Notes: generated by a model from the letters alone, not told the origin. DNA of 10,471 bases from an uncultured Collinsella sp. (GCA_959026535.1 CAUFMB010000062.1:1-10471); one strand, 5' to 3'. Shown: positions 1 through 7,462, counted from the stretch's first letter. Numbers and translations are program-made.

Positions 1-45
1 GCGGTCGGCGGGGCCATTGTGGCTCTTGACAGCGGATTGGGTCAT
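1..45 (-). CDS. Partial open frame overlapping the kinase-like ORF (window edge)
   Basis: On the minus strand an ATG at 45-43 overlaps the TGA stop (44-42) of the kinase-like ORF in an ATGA arrangement. The frame then stays open to the window edge, giving MTQSAVKSHNGPADR. Two readings are possible. It may be the start of a translationally coupled downstream gene. It may instead be the continuation of the kinase-like protein after a frameshift, because the same frame also reads SRLAHMTQ just before the ATG, which would join plausibly onto the preceding EEYRNLAAVS. No Shine-Dalgarno sequence lies close upstream of this ATG; the nearest purine-rich run is almost 30 nt away. That weakens the independent-gene reading unless reinitiation is used. 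The product cannot be named from 15 residues. Confidence 0.3.
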   Translation of the reverse strand, partial: MTQSAVKSHNGPADR

Positions 46-341
46 ATGAGCGAGACGGCTGCAAGATTGCGATACTCCTCGGTAAGCGTCTTGATGCCGC
101 AAGGGGTGATGGCGGGGCCGTTTTCCTCACAACTGCCGAGGGGCCATAGCGTCTTGAGCGCAAAGGTCTCGCCCTCGGTGTTGGCGACCTTGCGAAGATG
201 GTGGGAGCCTCCGCCGACTGTCCCGCAATCCAACAGGGTGGTAAAGCGGCGAATAGTATCGGGGTCTTCGGTGGTCGCAAACATGGCATTTGGTTCAAAG
301 GGGGACAACGCGATGATATCCATGTCCGTGTCGTACGTCAC
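42..341 (-). CDS. Kinase-like N-terminal fragment, possibly frameshifted
   Basis: A GTG start at 341-339 is preceded by AAAGGA with a 7-nt spacer, so initiation looks real. The 99-residue product contains a segment (about residues 36-66) resembling kinase subdomains I and II: LDCGTVGGGSHHLRKVANTE, a glycine-rich loop, followed by ETFALKTL, where the lysine would be the ATP-binding one. TLTEEYRNLAAVS then resembles helix C with its glutamate. The ORF ends there, far short of the roughly 250 residues of a kinase domain. Either the frame is broken near positions 42-60, or this is a short protein coupled by ATGA to the next gene. The upstream neighbour on the same strand encodes an FHA protein, which fits a phospho-signalling partner. 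The kinase assignment is by eye and moderate; activity cannot be inferred from the visible part. Confidence 0.5.
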   Translation of the reverse strand: MTYDTDMDIIALSPFEPNAMFATTEDPDTIRRFTTLLDCGTVGGGSHHLRKVANTEGETFALKTLWPLGSCEENGPAITPCGIKTLTEEYRNLAAVSLI

Positions 342-417
342 GGGGCGATCCTTTCGAGAAAAAAGTGCATAGCCATAATGTTAGTGAAAAGGTAGCGCAA
401 CCGTTGCCTTAATCGAA

Positions 418-461
418 AAGGTGCCGTTATTTGCAGTGGTTGATGCAAATAACGGCACCTT
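418..461 (-). terminator. Perfect 18-bp hairpin between FHA and kinase-like genes
   Basis: Positions 418-435 and 444-461 are perfect 18-nt inverted repeats with an 8-nt loop (GTGGTTGA). Read on the minus strand, the hairpin lies 25 nt after the FHA stop codon and ends in CCTTTTCG, a short U-run. It probably acts as an intrinsic, perhaps leaky, terminator or attenuator between the FHA gene and the kinase-like gene. The plus-strand side has no T-run. The AT-rich mid-stem is less usual for a terminator, so a processing or protein-binding site is an alternative. Confidence 0.55.
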
Positions 462-485
462 GTGCGTCGAAGATGTGTGTATGAA

Positions 486-1442
486 CTAACCTGTGATGCG
501 AATGACCAAAAAACGCGTCGTGGCGCCCAAGCAAAGCGTGTCTCCGTTGTGAATCTCAACGGGCGTGTTGGCAAAGTTGGCGGAGCGCTCGCGACGGGGC
601 GGTTCGATAGCCTGTCGACAGCGGTCGACGCCCGAGATCAAAAACGATCCGTTGGTGGAGTCGAGGCCCTGCGCAAGCCAGCGTCCGTCTTGGAACCAAA
701 TGCGCAGGTGCTGGCGCGAGACATCGGAATCGACGTCGGTGATGGCGTTCGCGTCGCCAGTCAGCGACCCGATAATGCTGCCCACCGGGTTCGTGGTAAG
801 GGGACGCAGCGGCGGTCGCGCCGAGTTGCCCACGACGCGCAGCAGCCCCAGGCGAATGTCTCCCGTGGGGCGCGCGGTTGTCGAGAAAAATGAGGTGACG
901 GTCGTCTCGACCGTGCCAAGCGTCGAGAGCATCTGGTCGGACACAAAGGACTCGGTGTACTCGATGGCGCGGGCGGGGTCGCCAAGGCAGCCGGTAACGA
1001 TAAAAAAGATCAGATGGATGTAGAGGCGATCTTTAATGTCACTATCGTCAGTGGTCTCGATGCGCTCGACGCCGTTTCTAAAGAGCATGCCGTCGACGCC
1101 GCAATTGGTAAGGGCATCCTGCATGTTTGGGACGCACGACTCCATATAGCGTTTAGCGACCTTGCTCAGCGATTGGGGGTCGGAGCCTCGGTTTTGCATG
1201 ATGAGGTTGAGTATCTGGCGTGCACTTTGTTCAAAGGGCGCAAACAGCGGCTCGGGAAGGTCACCGGGTTTGGTGTGAACGATTTCGCGTGAGATAAACG
1301 ACGGGACCGTCAAGCGTTCGGAGATGAGGCGTCCACCGTAACGGGCGTTGCCGGCCATGAGAATTTGCGCGGCGTTACCGTTGTTGATGCGACCGAGTGA
1401 CTTAAGCCCGGCGTACAGTGCACAAGATGGAGTGTCAGCCAT
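486..1442 (-). CDS. FHA domain-containing protein with unrecognised helical N-terminus
   Basis: This 318-residue cytoplasmic protein lacks a signal peptide or clear membrane segments. The C-terminal part (about 203-318) is a forkhead-associated domain. It shows the conserved GSIIG strand (221-225), SRQH (242-245), the phosphothreonine-contacting STNG (262-265), and a late NGD turn (299-301). FHA domains bind phosphothreonine peptides, usually made by Ser/Thr kinases. Residues 1-200 are rich in predicted helices and match no family I recognise. The start ATG at 1442-1440 has a purine-rich GAGGGAGGGGG ribosome site about 9 nt upstream. A kinase-like ORF lies downstream on the same strand, beyond a hairpin, so the pair may belong to one phospho-signalling unit continuing past the window edge. 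The FHA call is firm; the biological role is unknown. Confidence 0.9.
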   Translation of the reverse strand: MADTPSCALYAGLKSLGRINNGNAAQILMAGNARYGGRLISERLTVPSFISREIVHTKPGDLPEPLFAPFEQSARQILNLIMQNRGSDPQSLSKVAKRYMESCVPNMQDALTNCGVDGMLFRNGVERIETTDDSDIKDRLYIHLIFFIVTGCLGDPARAIEYTESFVSDQMLSTLGTVETTVTSFFSTTARPTGDIRLGLLRVVGNSARPPLRPLTTNPVGSIIGSLTGDANAITDVDSDVSRQHLRIWFQDGRWLAQGLDSTNGSFLISGVDRCRQAIEPPRRERSANFANTPVEIHNGDTLCLGATTRFLVIRITG

Positions 1443-1709
1443 TTGTTTTTACCCCCTCCCTCTCAAAAACAGCATTGGATACGTAAATATCGTCAATTAT
1501 AGGCGCTTTGCAGCTCGAAATGCCCACTAGGGGGCGCTGCGGTGCGAATCAGTGTTGAAAGGTAACAAAGAACAGAGTGTATGGCGGGTTAATAAGCTGG
1601 TAAAACGTGTTGGCGCGACCGTTGTGGGCAACATTTGGCATGATGTCGCTTTGGCTTTTGGTCACGGGGCCGTGCGGTACCATAAACGTTAATGAACTTT
1701 GATGAACGA
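1443..1709. other. Gene-free spacer between divergent FHA gene and mfd
   Basis: No supported ORF, tRNA or known RNA is visible here. The left end holds the ribosome site and probable promoter of the FHA gene. No convincing -35/-10 pair for mfd could be picked: TTGGCA at 1635-1640 has no well-spaced -10 box. The right end leads into the hairpin at 1710-1737. Confidence 0.5.
1496..1501 (-). promoter_or_regulatory. Probable -10 box of the FHA gene
   Basis: On the minus strand 1501-1496 reads TATAAT, the exact sigma-70-type consensus. It would give a leader of roughly 45 nt before the FHA start codon. The -35 region is poor: the best candidate is TGGGCA at 1526-1521, with a long 19-nt spacer. 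This is a single-box call and should be read as tentative. Confidence 0.4.
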
Positions 1710-1737
1710 CCCGCCGAGCTTGCCCCGGCGGGCTTTT
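1710..1737 (+). terminator. Terminator-like hairpin in the mfd leader
   Basis: CCCGCCG at 1710-1716 pairs with CGGCGGG at 1726-1732 around a 9-nt loop, followed by C and TTTT. This is a classic intrinsic terminator shape on the plus strand. No plus-strand gene precedes it, and it ends only 25 nt before the mfd start codon. It could be an attenuator in the mfd leader or the end of an unseen small transcript. CCGGC at 1725-1729 can alternatively pair with GCCGG at 1749-1753, at the mfd ribosome site. Confidence 0.6.
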
Positions 1738-1762
1738 GGCGTTGCAATGCCGGAGGAACAGC

Positions 1763-4700
1763 ATGCTCATTCACCGTATAGCCGCGCAGCTCTACACTGC
1801 CGAGGCGCTGCAGACTGTCGAGGCCGGACTCGATGCCGGCGAGGACGTGACGCTGGCCGTGTCGCAGTCGGGTCGCACGCTTATGGCGGCAGCTCAGTTT
1901 GCGCGCCGTCCGCGCCCCACGGTCTACATTGTGAGCGGCGAGGACGCGGCCGATCGCGCCGCGCGCAGCCTTGCTGCTTATGTGGGCCTGGCGCACGTGT
2001 GCCGTTTTCCCGAGCGCAAGGACTATCCGTGGCGCGAGCAGGCGCCTGACGATGCCGTGGTTGCCCAGCGCTGCGAGGCGCTCGGGCGCATCGTGCGCGG
2101 GGACAACTGCATCATGGTCGCCTCGGCCCGTGCGCTGCTGCGTTGCGTGCCGCCAGTCGAGAGCCGCTACTGGGAGTCTACGACCTTCGCGGTGGGCGAG
2201 GAGATTCCTTTTGACGAGGTGCCGCAGCGCCTGGTGGGCATGGGCTACACCAATGCCGGCGCCGCCGACGCGCCCGGCCTGTTCCGCGTGCACGGCGACA
2301 CCGTCGAGGTGTTTCCCGCGCAGGAAAAGGCGCCCGTGCGCATTGAGTTCTTCGGCGACGAGATCGATCGCATCCGCCGCATGGTGAGCTCAACGGGGCA
2401 GACCATCGGCAACGAGGACAGTATCGAGATTTTCCCGTGCCGTGAGCTGGCGCTTACCGACGAGGCTGTCCACAACATGCATGTGGCGCTCTACCGCGCC
2501 AGCCAGGACGACAGCAAGTTGGCGGCGCTGCTCGAGATGGTGGATGCGCGCATCGTCACGCCCGAGCTCGACCGCTTTTTGCCGGTGATGTACGGCCAGA
2601 CCGTGAGCCCGCTGGCGCACGTGAGCGGCAAGGCGCTCGTGGTGCTGTCCGAGCCGCGCTCGCTGTTCGACGATTGCCTGCGTGCCTACGAGGATATCGA
2701 GGCGCGTGCCGGCGAGGCGGGGATTGACCGTCTAGACGGCTTGTACGTGCGCGCCCAGCAGCTCGACTTTGGTGCCCAGCAGCGCCTGAACTACGTAAGC
2801 CTCATCCGTGCCGGCGGTGCGGTGACGGCCGAGCTCAAGATTGAGCAGCCGGCCATCGCAGGCTCGGACAATCGCTTTATGACGCGCATTCAGGAAGTCG
2901 TGGGCAAGCGCTACGCCTGCGTGTTTGCCATCCCTGACCGCGGTGCGCGCGAGTCGATGGAGCTCACCTTTGGTGACGAGGGTATTACCTTTGAGGAGTC
3001 GCTGACGGCCGCGCCCGAAAACGCTGGCGTTATTGGCGACCGTGTGCGCGTGGCAGCGGCGGATTCTGCCGATCGCGCCGCTCGCCAGGAGGCCCATGCT
3101 TCCATTCGCGAGCGCAAGGCAGATGCGCTCAACGCCCGCTCACTCGAGGCGGGTGCCGCCCAGGCTGCCGCCGGTGCCGCCGTGCCCACCATCTCGCGCG
3201 GACGCGTAACCTTTGTGGACGCTGCCCTGCCGCAGGGCGTGGTGGTTCCCGACGCCAATTTGGCCGTGTTCTCGATCGCCGACCTCAACGCCCGCATGGA
3301 CGCCAACCGCGCGCGCAGCCGCCGCAAGGTGGACATTACGCAGATCACCTTCCCGTTTAAGCCGGGAGATTACGTGGTGCACGCTACCCACGGCATCGCG
3401 CTCTTTAGCGAGATCGCGCGCCAGGAAGTGGGCGGCAAGGAGCGCGACTACTTTTTGTTGGAATATGCCGACGGTGACAAGCTCTACGTGCCGTTGGAGC
3501 AGGTTGACCGCATCACGCGCTATGTTGGCCCCGACGGCGACAAGCCGCGCCTGACCAGGCTCAACACCGCAGACTGGACGCGGGCCACCAACAAGGCGCG
3601 CAAGAACGCCAAAAAGCTGGCGTTTGACCTGGTCGATCTGTATACGCGCCGCTCGTCGATTACCGGTATCGCCTGCCCGCCCGACACGCCCGAGCAGATC
3701 GAGATGGAGCAGAGCTTCCCTTACGACGAGACGCGCGACCAGCTGGAGGCCATCGCCGACATTAAGGCCGACATGGAGGCGCCCAAGCCCATGGACCGTC
3801 TGCTGTGCGGCGACGTGGGCTTTGGCAAGACCGAGGTCGCTCTGCGCGCGGCGTTTAAGTGCGTTGACTCCGGCCGCCAGGTCATGGTGCTCTGCCCCAC
3901 GACCATTCTGGCTCAGCAGCACTACGAGACGTTCTTTGAGCGCTTTGCTCCGTTTGGCCTTGAGGTCGAGGTGCTCAGCCGCTTCCGCACGCCGGCGCAG
4001 CAAAAGCGCGCACTCAAGGCGTTTGCCGAGGGCACGATCGATGTGCTCATCGGCACGCATCGTTTGCTTTCGGCCGATGTGAACCCCAAGAACCTGGGCT
4101 TGGTGATTATCGACGAGGAACAGCGCTTTGGCGTGCAGCACAAGGAACAGCTCAAGAACCTGCGCGAGCAGATTGACGTGCTCACGCTTTCGGCCACGCC
4201 CATCCCGCGAACCATGCAGATGGCTACGAGCGGCGTGCGCGACATGAGCCTGATCACCACACCGCCGACCGGGCGTCGACCCGTGATCGTGCACGTGGGG
4301 GAGTACGACCCCGATGTGGTGAGCGCGGCGATTCGCCTGGAGGTGGGTCGCGGCGGTCAGGTGTACTACGTGTCCAACCGCGTCAAGACCATCGACGATG
4401 CCGTGGCGCGCGTGCACGAGGCCGCGCCCGAGGCGCGCGTGGGCGTGGCGCACGGCAAGATGAGCCCGCGCGAGGTCGAGGACGTGATGATTGAGTTCGC
4501 GACCAAAAAGATCGACGTGCTCATCGCCACGACCATCGTGGAGAGCGGCATCGATAACGCGACCGCCAACACGCTCATCATCGAGGATTCACAGCGCTTG
4601 GGCCTGGCGCAGCTCTACCAGCTCAAGGGCCGTGTGGGCCGTTCTGCCACGCAGGCCTACGCGTACTTTATGTTCCCGGGCGAGCTGCCACTCACCGAGG

Positions 4701-5395
4701 AGGCCACGGCGCGCCTGACTGCACTTTCCGAGTTCCAGGACCTGGGCAGCGGCATGCGCATCGCCATGCGCGACCTGGAGATTCGCGGCGCCGGCTCGCT
4801 TATGGGCGCCGAGCAGCACGGCAACCTGTCGAGCGTGGGCTTTGACCTGTTTACGCAGATGTTGGGCCAGGCAGTGGCCGAGGCGCGCGGCGATGACGAC
4901 GCCGGCGTGGAGGCGGCGAGCGTGGGTATTAACCTGCCGGCCGATTACTTCTTGTCCGAGGAGTACCTGCCGGCGGTGGATCAGCGCGTGCTCGTGTACC
5001 GTAAGCTCGCGGCGGCCGAGGACCTGGAGAGCATCGATGAGGTGCAGGAAGAGACCGAGGCTGCGCATGGCGAACTGCCGTTGGCGGGACTCAACCTGTT
5101 CAATCGCGCACGCGTCCGCATTCGCGGCGAGCGCCTGGGACTCGAGAGCGTCACGCTCAGCGGCGGTCGCATCACGTTTTTGGGCGTCGACGTGCCCAAG
5201 AAGGTGGCCTTTGAGCTTAAGACCCGCTATGGCGCGGTGAACTTCCCCAAGAGCCGCAAGCTGTCGGTGCCCTACAAGGCGGGCGCCGGCGCAGGCAGCG
5301 GCCTGGGTCGCGGCCTCGATGCCAACGACGGCACCGGCCCCGTGGCGGCGGCGCTCATGCTGCTGCAACAGTTGGGTGCTAGCGACGACGACTAA
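1763..5395 (+). CDS. mfd: Transcription-repair coupling factor Mfd
   Basis: Mfd is an ATP-driven DNA translocase that removes RNA polymerase stalled at lesions and recruits UvrA. The start ATG is chosen because GGAGGA at 1752-1757 lies 5 nt before it; the frame extends upstream only to a TTG without a ribosome site. The product is 1210 residues, slightly longer than the ~1150 of E. coli. Order of domains: a UvrB-like N-terminal module (about 1-340); an alanine-rich linker (about 430-475); the CarD-like RNA-polymerase-interacting domain starting at FKPGDYVVHATHG (532 on); and a superfamily 2 helicase core with Walker A GDVGFGKT (683-690), DEEQ box (784-787), SATPIPRT (810 on) and GRVGRS (956-961). 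The TRG translocation motif follows (DLEIRGAG, 1004-1011), then a C-terminal regulatory domain. All key motifs are intact. It is probably first in an operon with the next two genes. Confidence 0.98.
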   Translation: MLIHRIAAQLYTAEALQTVEAGLDAGEDVTLAVSQSGRTLMAAAQFARRPRPTVYIVSGEDAADRAARSLAAYVGLAHVCRFPERKDYPWREQAPDDAVVAQRCEALGRIVRGDNCIMVASARALLRCVPPVESRYWESTTFAVGEEIPFDEVPQRLVGMGYTNAGAADAPGLFRVHGDTVEVFPAQEKAPVRIEFFGDEIDRIRRMVSSTGQTIGNEDSIEIFPCRELALTDEAVHNMHVALYRASQDDSKLAALLEMVDARIVTPELDRFLPVMYGQTVSPLAHVSGKALVVLSEPRSLFDDCLRAYEDIEARAGEAGIDRLDGLYVRAQQLDFGAQQRLNYVSLIRAGGAVTAELKIEQPAIAGSDNRFMTRIQEVVGKRYACVFAIPDRGARESMELTFGDEGITFEESLTAAPENAGVIGDRVRVAAADSADRAARQEAHASIRERKADALNARSLEAGAAQAAAGAAVPTISRGRVTFVDAALPQGVVVPDANLAVFSIADLNARMDANRARSRRKVDITQITFPFKPGDYVVHATHGIALFSEIARQEVGGKERDYFLLEYADGDKLYVPLEQVDRITRYVGPDGDKPRLTRLNTADWTRATNKARKNAKKLAFDLVDLYTRRSSITGIACPPDTPEQIEMEQSFPYDETRDQLEAIADIKADMEAPKPMDRLLCGDVGFGKTEVALRAAFKCVDSGRQVMVLCPTTILAQQHYETFFERFAPFGLEVEVLSRFRTPAQQKRALKAFAEGTIDVLIGTHRLLSADVNPKNLGLVIIDEEQRFGVQHKEQLKNLREQIDVLTLSATPIPRTMQMATSGVRDMSLITTPPTGRRPVIVHVGEYDPDVVSAAIRLEVGRGGQVYYVSNRVKTIDDAVARVHEAAPEARVGVAHGKMSPREVEDVMIEFATKKIDVLIATTIVESGIDNATANTLIIEDSQRLGLAQLYQLKGRVGRSATQAYAYFMFPGELPLTEEATARLTALSEFQDLGSGMRIAMRDLEIRGAGSLMGAEQHGNLSSVGFDLFTQMLGQAVAEARGDDDAGVEAASVGINLPADYFLSEEYLPAVDQRVLVYRKLAAAEDLESIDEVQEETEAAHGELPLAGLNLFNRARVRIRGERLGLESVTLSGGRITFLGVDVPKKVAFELKTRYGAVNFPKSRKLSVPYKAGAGAGSGLGRGLDANDGTGPVAAALMLLQQLGASDDD

Positions 5396-5432
5396 CGGGT
5401 CGACGCTGCAAACGCCCCATTTGGGCACTCTG
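5393..5432 (+). repeat. 40-nt intergenic element, copy 1 (after mfd)
   Basis: It begins at the mfd stop codon. TAACGGGTCGACGCTGC continues to AAAC at 5413; then comes a variable centre that can form a small stem (GCCC 5414-5417 with GGGC 5423-5426), and then GGCACTCTG. A second copy after frlB at 10397-10436 matches without gaps: 20 of 21 in the left block, 4 of 10 in the centre and 8 of 9 in the right block. Function is unknown. There is no T-run, so it is not an ordinary intrinsic terminator. Confidence 0.65.
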
Positions 5433-5451
5433 GTTCCATCGAAAGGAAAGC

Positions 5452-6315
5452 ATGTTCGGATACATCTATAAGAAAGATGTCGCCATTATCGCGGTTATCC
5501 TTGCCCTTTGCCTGGGCGTGGGCAGCTTCTTCGATTATCAGATCTCGTGCGCGCTGTTCAACATCGGCAGCATGTACGGCCGCTTTATCGAGGCTGCCGG
5601 CGAGCTGCCGTTTGAGCTGACGGCGAGCATCGCAGGCGTTATGCTCGTGCGCGCGGTGCGTCCCGACTCCAGGGGGAGCAAATGGCTCGCCGTGCTCGGC
5701 ATCCTCGTTAACGTTGGTCTGGCTGGCTACGAGATCGTCTCGTCCCTGAAGGTTGGCGGCAAACTCATTGCCGTTCAGCTGGTGCTGACGTTTGTGCTGG
5801 TCATCGCTGCCAACCTTATCGTCTGTCGTCTCACGCGCACGACCGAGCCCGACGAGCTTACGCGCTGGGCGTTGATGGTGCTGGCCGTGTGGGCCGCTCA
5901 AGCCATCATCCTCAACGTCATTGTTAAGCCGCTGTGGTCGCGCCCGCGCATGCGCGTGATCGAGGTCACGCCGGGGCTCAATTTTCAGCCGTGGTGGGTA
6001 ATCGGCAATCCCGACAAGTGGACCTATGTTGCCGCCGGAGTGATCAAGGACGGGTTCAAGTCGTTTGCGAGCGGACACACGGCGCACGCGGCGATCGGTC
6101 TTATGCTCGCCGGGCTTCCCGCGGCGGCCTTTAAGGAAAAACCGTCGCGCCGCCGGGTGGTCTTTTGGACGGCGGCTGTGGTCGCGGCGCTCGTCGCCTT
6201 TGGCCGCATCGTGATCGGAGCGCACTTTTTGAGTGACGTGAGCTGCGGCTTTGCCCTGGTGCTGGCGCTTGAGTGCCTTGCCGCGCGCATTGCCTATCCC
6301 AACGGCGTACAATAG
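5452..6315 (+). CDS. PAP2-family membrane phosphatase
   Basis: This is a 287-residue multi-pass membrane protein of the PAP2/acid-phosphatase superfamily, which dephosphorylates lipid phosphates such as phosphatidic acid or undecaprenyl pyrophosphate. Hydrophobic segments appear near residues 11-28, 52-67, 79-97, 105-125, 139-157, 212-226, 235-250 and 263-280. The catalytic signature is present in three parts: KPLWSRPRMR (159-168), ASGHT (206-210, nucleophile-assisting His209), and GRIVIGAHFLSD (251-262) with Arg252, His258 and Asp262. The first motif ends in RM where the KX6RP consensus has RP, and the second has ASGH instead of PSGH. The start has AAAGGAAAGC directly upstream. It sits 56 nt after mfd and 45 nt before the next gene, suggesting co-transcription. 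The substrate cannot be told from sequence. Confidence 0.92.
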   Translation: MFGYIYKKDVAIIAVILALCLGVGSFFDYQISCALFNIGSMYGRFIEAAGELPFELTASIAGVMLVRAVRPDSRGSKWLAVLGILVNVGLAGYEIVSSLKVGGKLIAVQLVLTFVLVIAANLIVCRLTRTTEPDELTRWALMVLAVWAAQAIILNVIVKPLWSRPRMRVIEVTPGLNFQPWWVIGNPDKWTYVAAGVIKDGFKSFASGHTAHAAIGLMLAGLPAAAFKEKPSRRRVVFWTAAVVAALVAFGRIVIGAHFLSDVSCGFALVLALECLAARIAYPNGVQ

Positions 6316-6360
6316 CCCCGTTTGAATCATCGGGCCCGTGCCCGGCTAGAGAGGATTGCC

Positions 6361-7386
6361 ATGCTCGCGTTTAACAACGACTATTCCCACGGTGCACATC
6401 CGGCAGTGCTGCAGGCACTCGTCGACACCAACATGGAGCCGCAGCCCGGCTACGGTACCGATGCACACACCGAGCGTGCCAAGCAGCTTATCCGCGAGGC
6501 CTGTCAGGCCCCCGATGCCGACGTGTTTTTTCTGGTGGGCGGCACGCAGGCCAACGCGACAGTGATCGATATGCTGCTTGCGCCCTACGAGGGCGTCGTT
6601 GCTGCCGAGACTGGCCACGTCGCCTGTCACGAGGCGGGCGCCATCGAGTTTGGTGGCCACAAGGTGCTCACCATTCCCGGCTACGAGGGCAAGATGCACG
6701 CCGAGGACCTCGAGAACTATATCCAGGTGTTCTACGAAAACGAGAGCTACGAGCACACGGTGTTCCCGGGCGCCGTGTATGTGAGCCTATCGACCGAGTA
6801 CGGTACGCTGTACTCCAAGGCCGAGCTCGCGGCGATTCATGCGGTGTGCCAGAAGCGCGAGATTCCGCTGTTTGTGGACGGTGCTCGTCTGGCCTATGCA
6901 CTGGCGGCCGATGAGTGCGACATTACCCTGCCCGAGCTGGCGCAGCTGTGCGACGTGTTCTACATCGGCGGCACCAAGTGCGGTGCGCTCTGCGGCGAGG
7001 CCGTGGTGTTCTGTGGCATGCACGCCCCGGCGCATCCCATTCCGCGTATTAAGCAGCATGGCGCACTGCTCGCCAAGGGCCGCCTGACGGGTGTGCAGTT
7101 CGAGGCACTCTTTACCGACGGCCTGTATTTTGAGATTGGTCGCCAGGCGATTGAGACCGCTCAGGCGCTGCGTCGTGTACTGCACGAGCGCGGCTACCAG
7201 TTCTTCTTGGAGACGCCCACGAACCAGCAGTTCGTGATTCTGCCCAACGAGGACATGGCCCGCATTCGCGAGCATGCGGCGATCGAGTACTGGGAAAAAT
7301 ACGACGAGACCCACACGGTGGTGCGTTTTTGCACCAGCTGGGCCACGACGCAGGAGGATATCGACGCGCTGGCGGCTGTCCTGTAG
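6361..7386 (+). CDS. Threonine aldolase / beta-eliminating lyase family PLP enzyme
   Basis: This 341-residue cytoplasmic fold-type I PLP enzyme is of the threonine aldolase-like family (PF01212 type). The family includes enzymes that split L-threonine or allo-threonine into glycine and acetaldehyde. Visible marks are VGGTQAN (59-65, cofactor phosphate region), ETGHVACHEAGA (83-94) with a His expected to stack on PLP, FVDGARL (171-177) with the ring-nitrogen-binding Asp173, and YIGGTKCG (201-208) with the Schiff-base Lys206. Its opening LAFNNDYSHGAHP and GYGTD are typical of a subfamily distinct from E. coli LtaE, so the exact substrate is uncertain. The start ATG is chosen for AGAGAGGA 5 nt upstream, although the frame extends upstream. 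A small GC hairpin (6331-6335 with 6340-6344) lies in the gap after the PAP2 gene. It is likely last in the mfd operon, ending at the 7406-7446 terminator. Confidence 0.9.
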   Translation: MLAFNNDYSHGAHPAVLQALVDTNMEPQPGYGTDAHTERAKQLIREACQAPDADVFFLVGGTQANATVIDMLLAPYEGVVAAETGHVACHEAGAIEFGGHKVLTIPGYEGKMHAEDLENYIQVFYENESYEHTVFPGAVYVSLSTEYGTLYSKAELAAIHAVCQKREIPLFVDGARLAYALAADECDITLPELAQLCDVFYIGGTKCGALCGEAVVFCGMHAPAHPIPRIKQHGALLAKGRLTGVQFEALFTDGLYFEIGRQAIETAQALRRVLHERGYQFFLETPTNQQFVILPNEDMARIREHAAIEYWEKYDETHTVVRFCTSWATTQEDIDALAAVL

Positions 7387-7405
7387 CCTGATGTAATAAC
7401 GGGGG

Positions 7406-7446
7406 CCGCCTTGCGCTGGGTTTGGCGCAGGGCGGTCTTTGCTTTT
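7406..7446 (+). terminator. Intrinsic terminator after the threonine aldolase-like gene
   Basis: CCGCCTTGCGC (7406-7416) pairs with GCGCAGGGCGG (7425-7435), 11 pairs with one T-G wobble and an 8-nt loop, followed by TCTTTGCTTTT. It starts 20 nt after the stop codon and should end the mfd-PAP2-aldolase transcript. The T-run ends just before the ribosome site of the GNAT gene, so that gene depends on read-through or an unrecognised promoter. Confidence 0.8.
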
Positions 7447-7462
7447 GAGGGGGAGGGGCTGT

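Noticed and set aside
1501..1600. Possible tRNA (GGTGCGAATC resembles a T-loop)
   Set aside because: No acceptor stem, D-arm or anticodon arm could be paired around it.
1736..1762. Nine-codon N-terminal extension of mfd from a TTG
   Set aside because: The TTG lies inside the T-run of the hairpin and has no ribosome site, while the ATG at 1763 has a strong one.
3140..4453. Long minus-strand open frame (437 codons) opposite mfd
   Set aside because: It is low in complexity, rich in His/Arg/Ala, lacks domain features, and lies wholly opposite the conserved helicase core of mfd. Such frames are common opposite GC-rich genes.
4589..5428. Minus-strand open frame of 279 codons opposite the end of mfd
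   Set aside because: It is a shadow of the mfd codon pattern without recognisable domains or ribosome site.
5392..6330. Minus-strand open frame opposite the PAP2 gene
   Set aside because: The plus strand encodes a clear membrane phosphatase with intact motifs; the opposite frame is charged and featureless.
6331..6344. Small GC hairpin between the PAP2 and aldolase-like genes as a terminator
   Set aside because: It has only 5 pairs and no T-run; the short gap and good downstream ribosome site fit an operon better.
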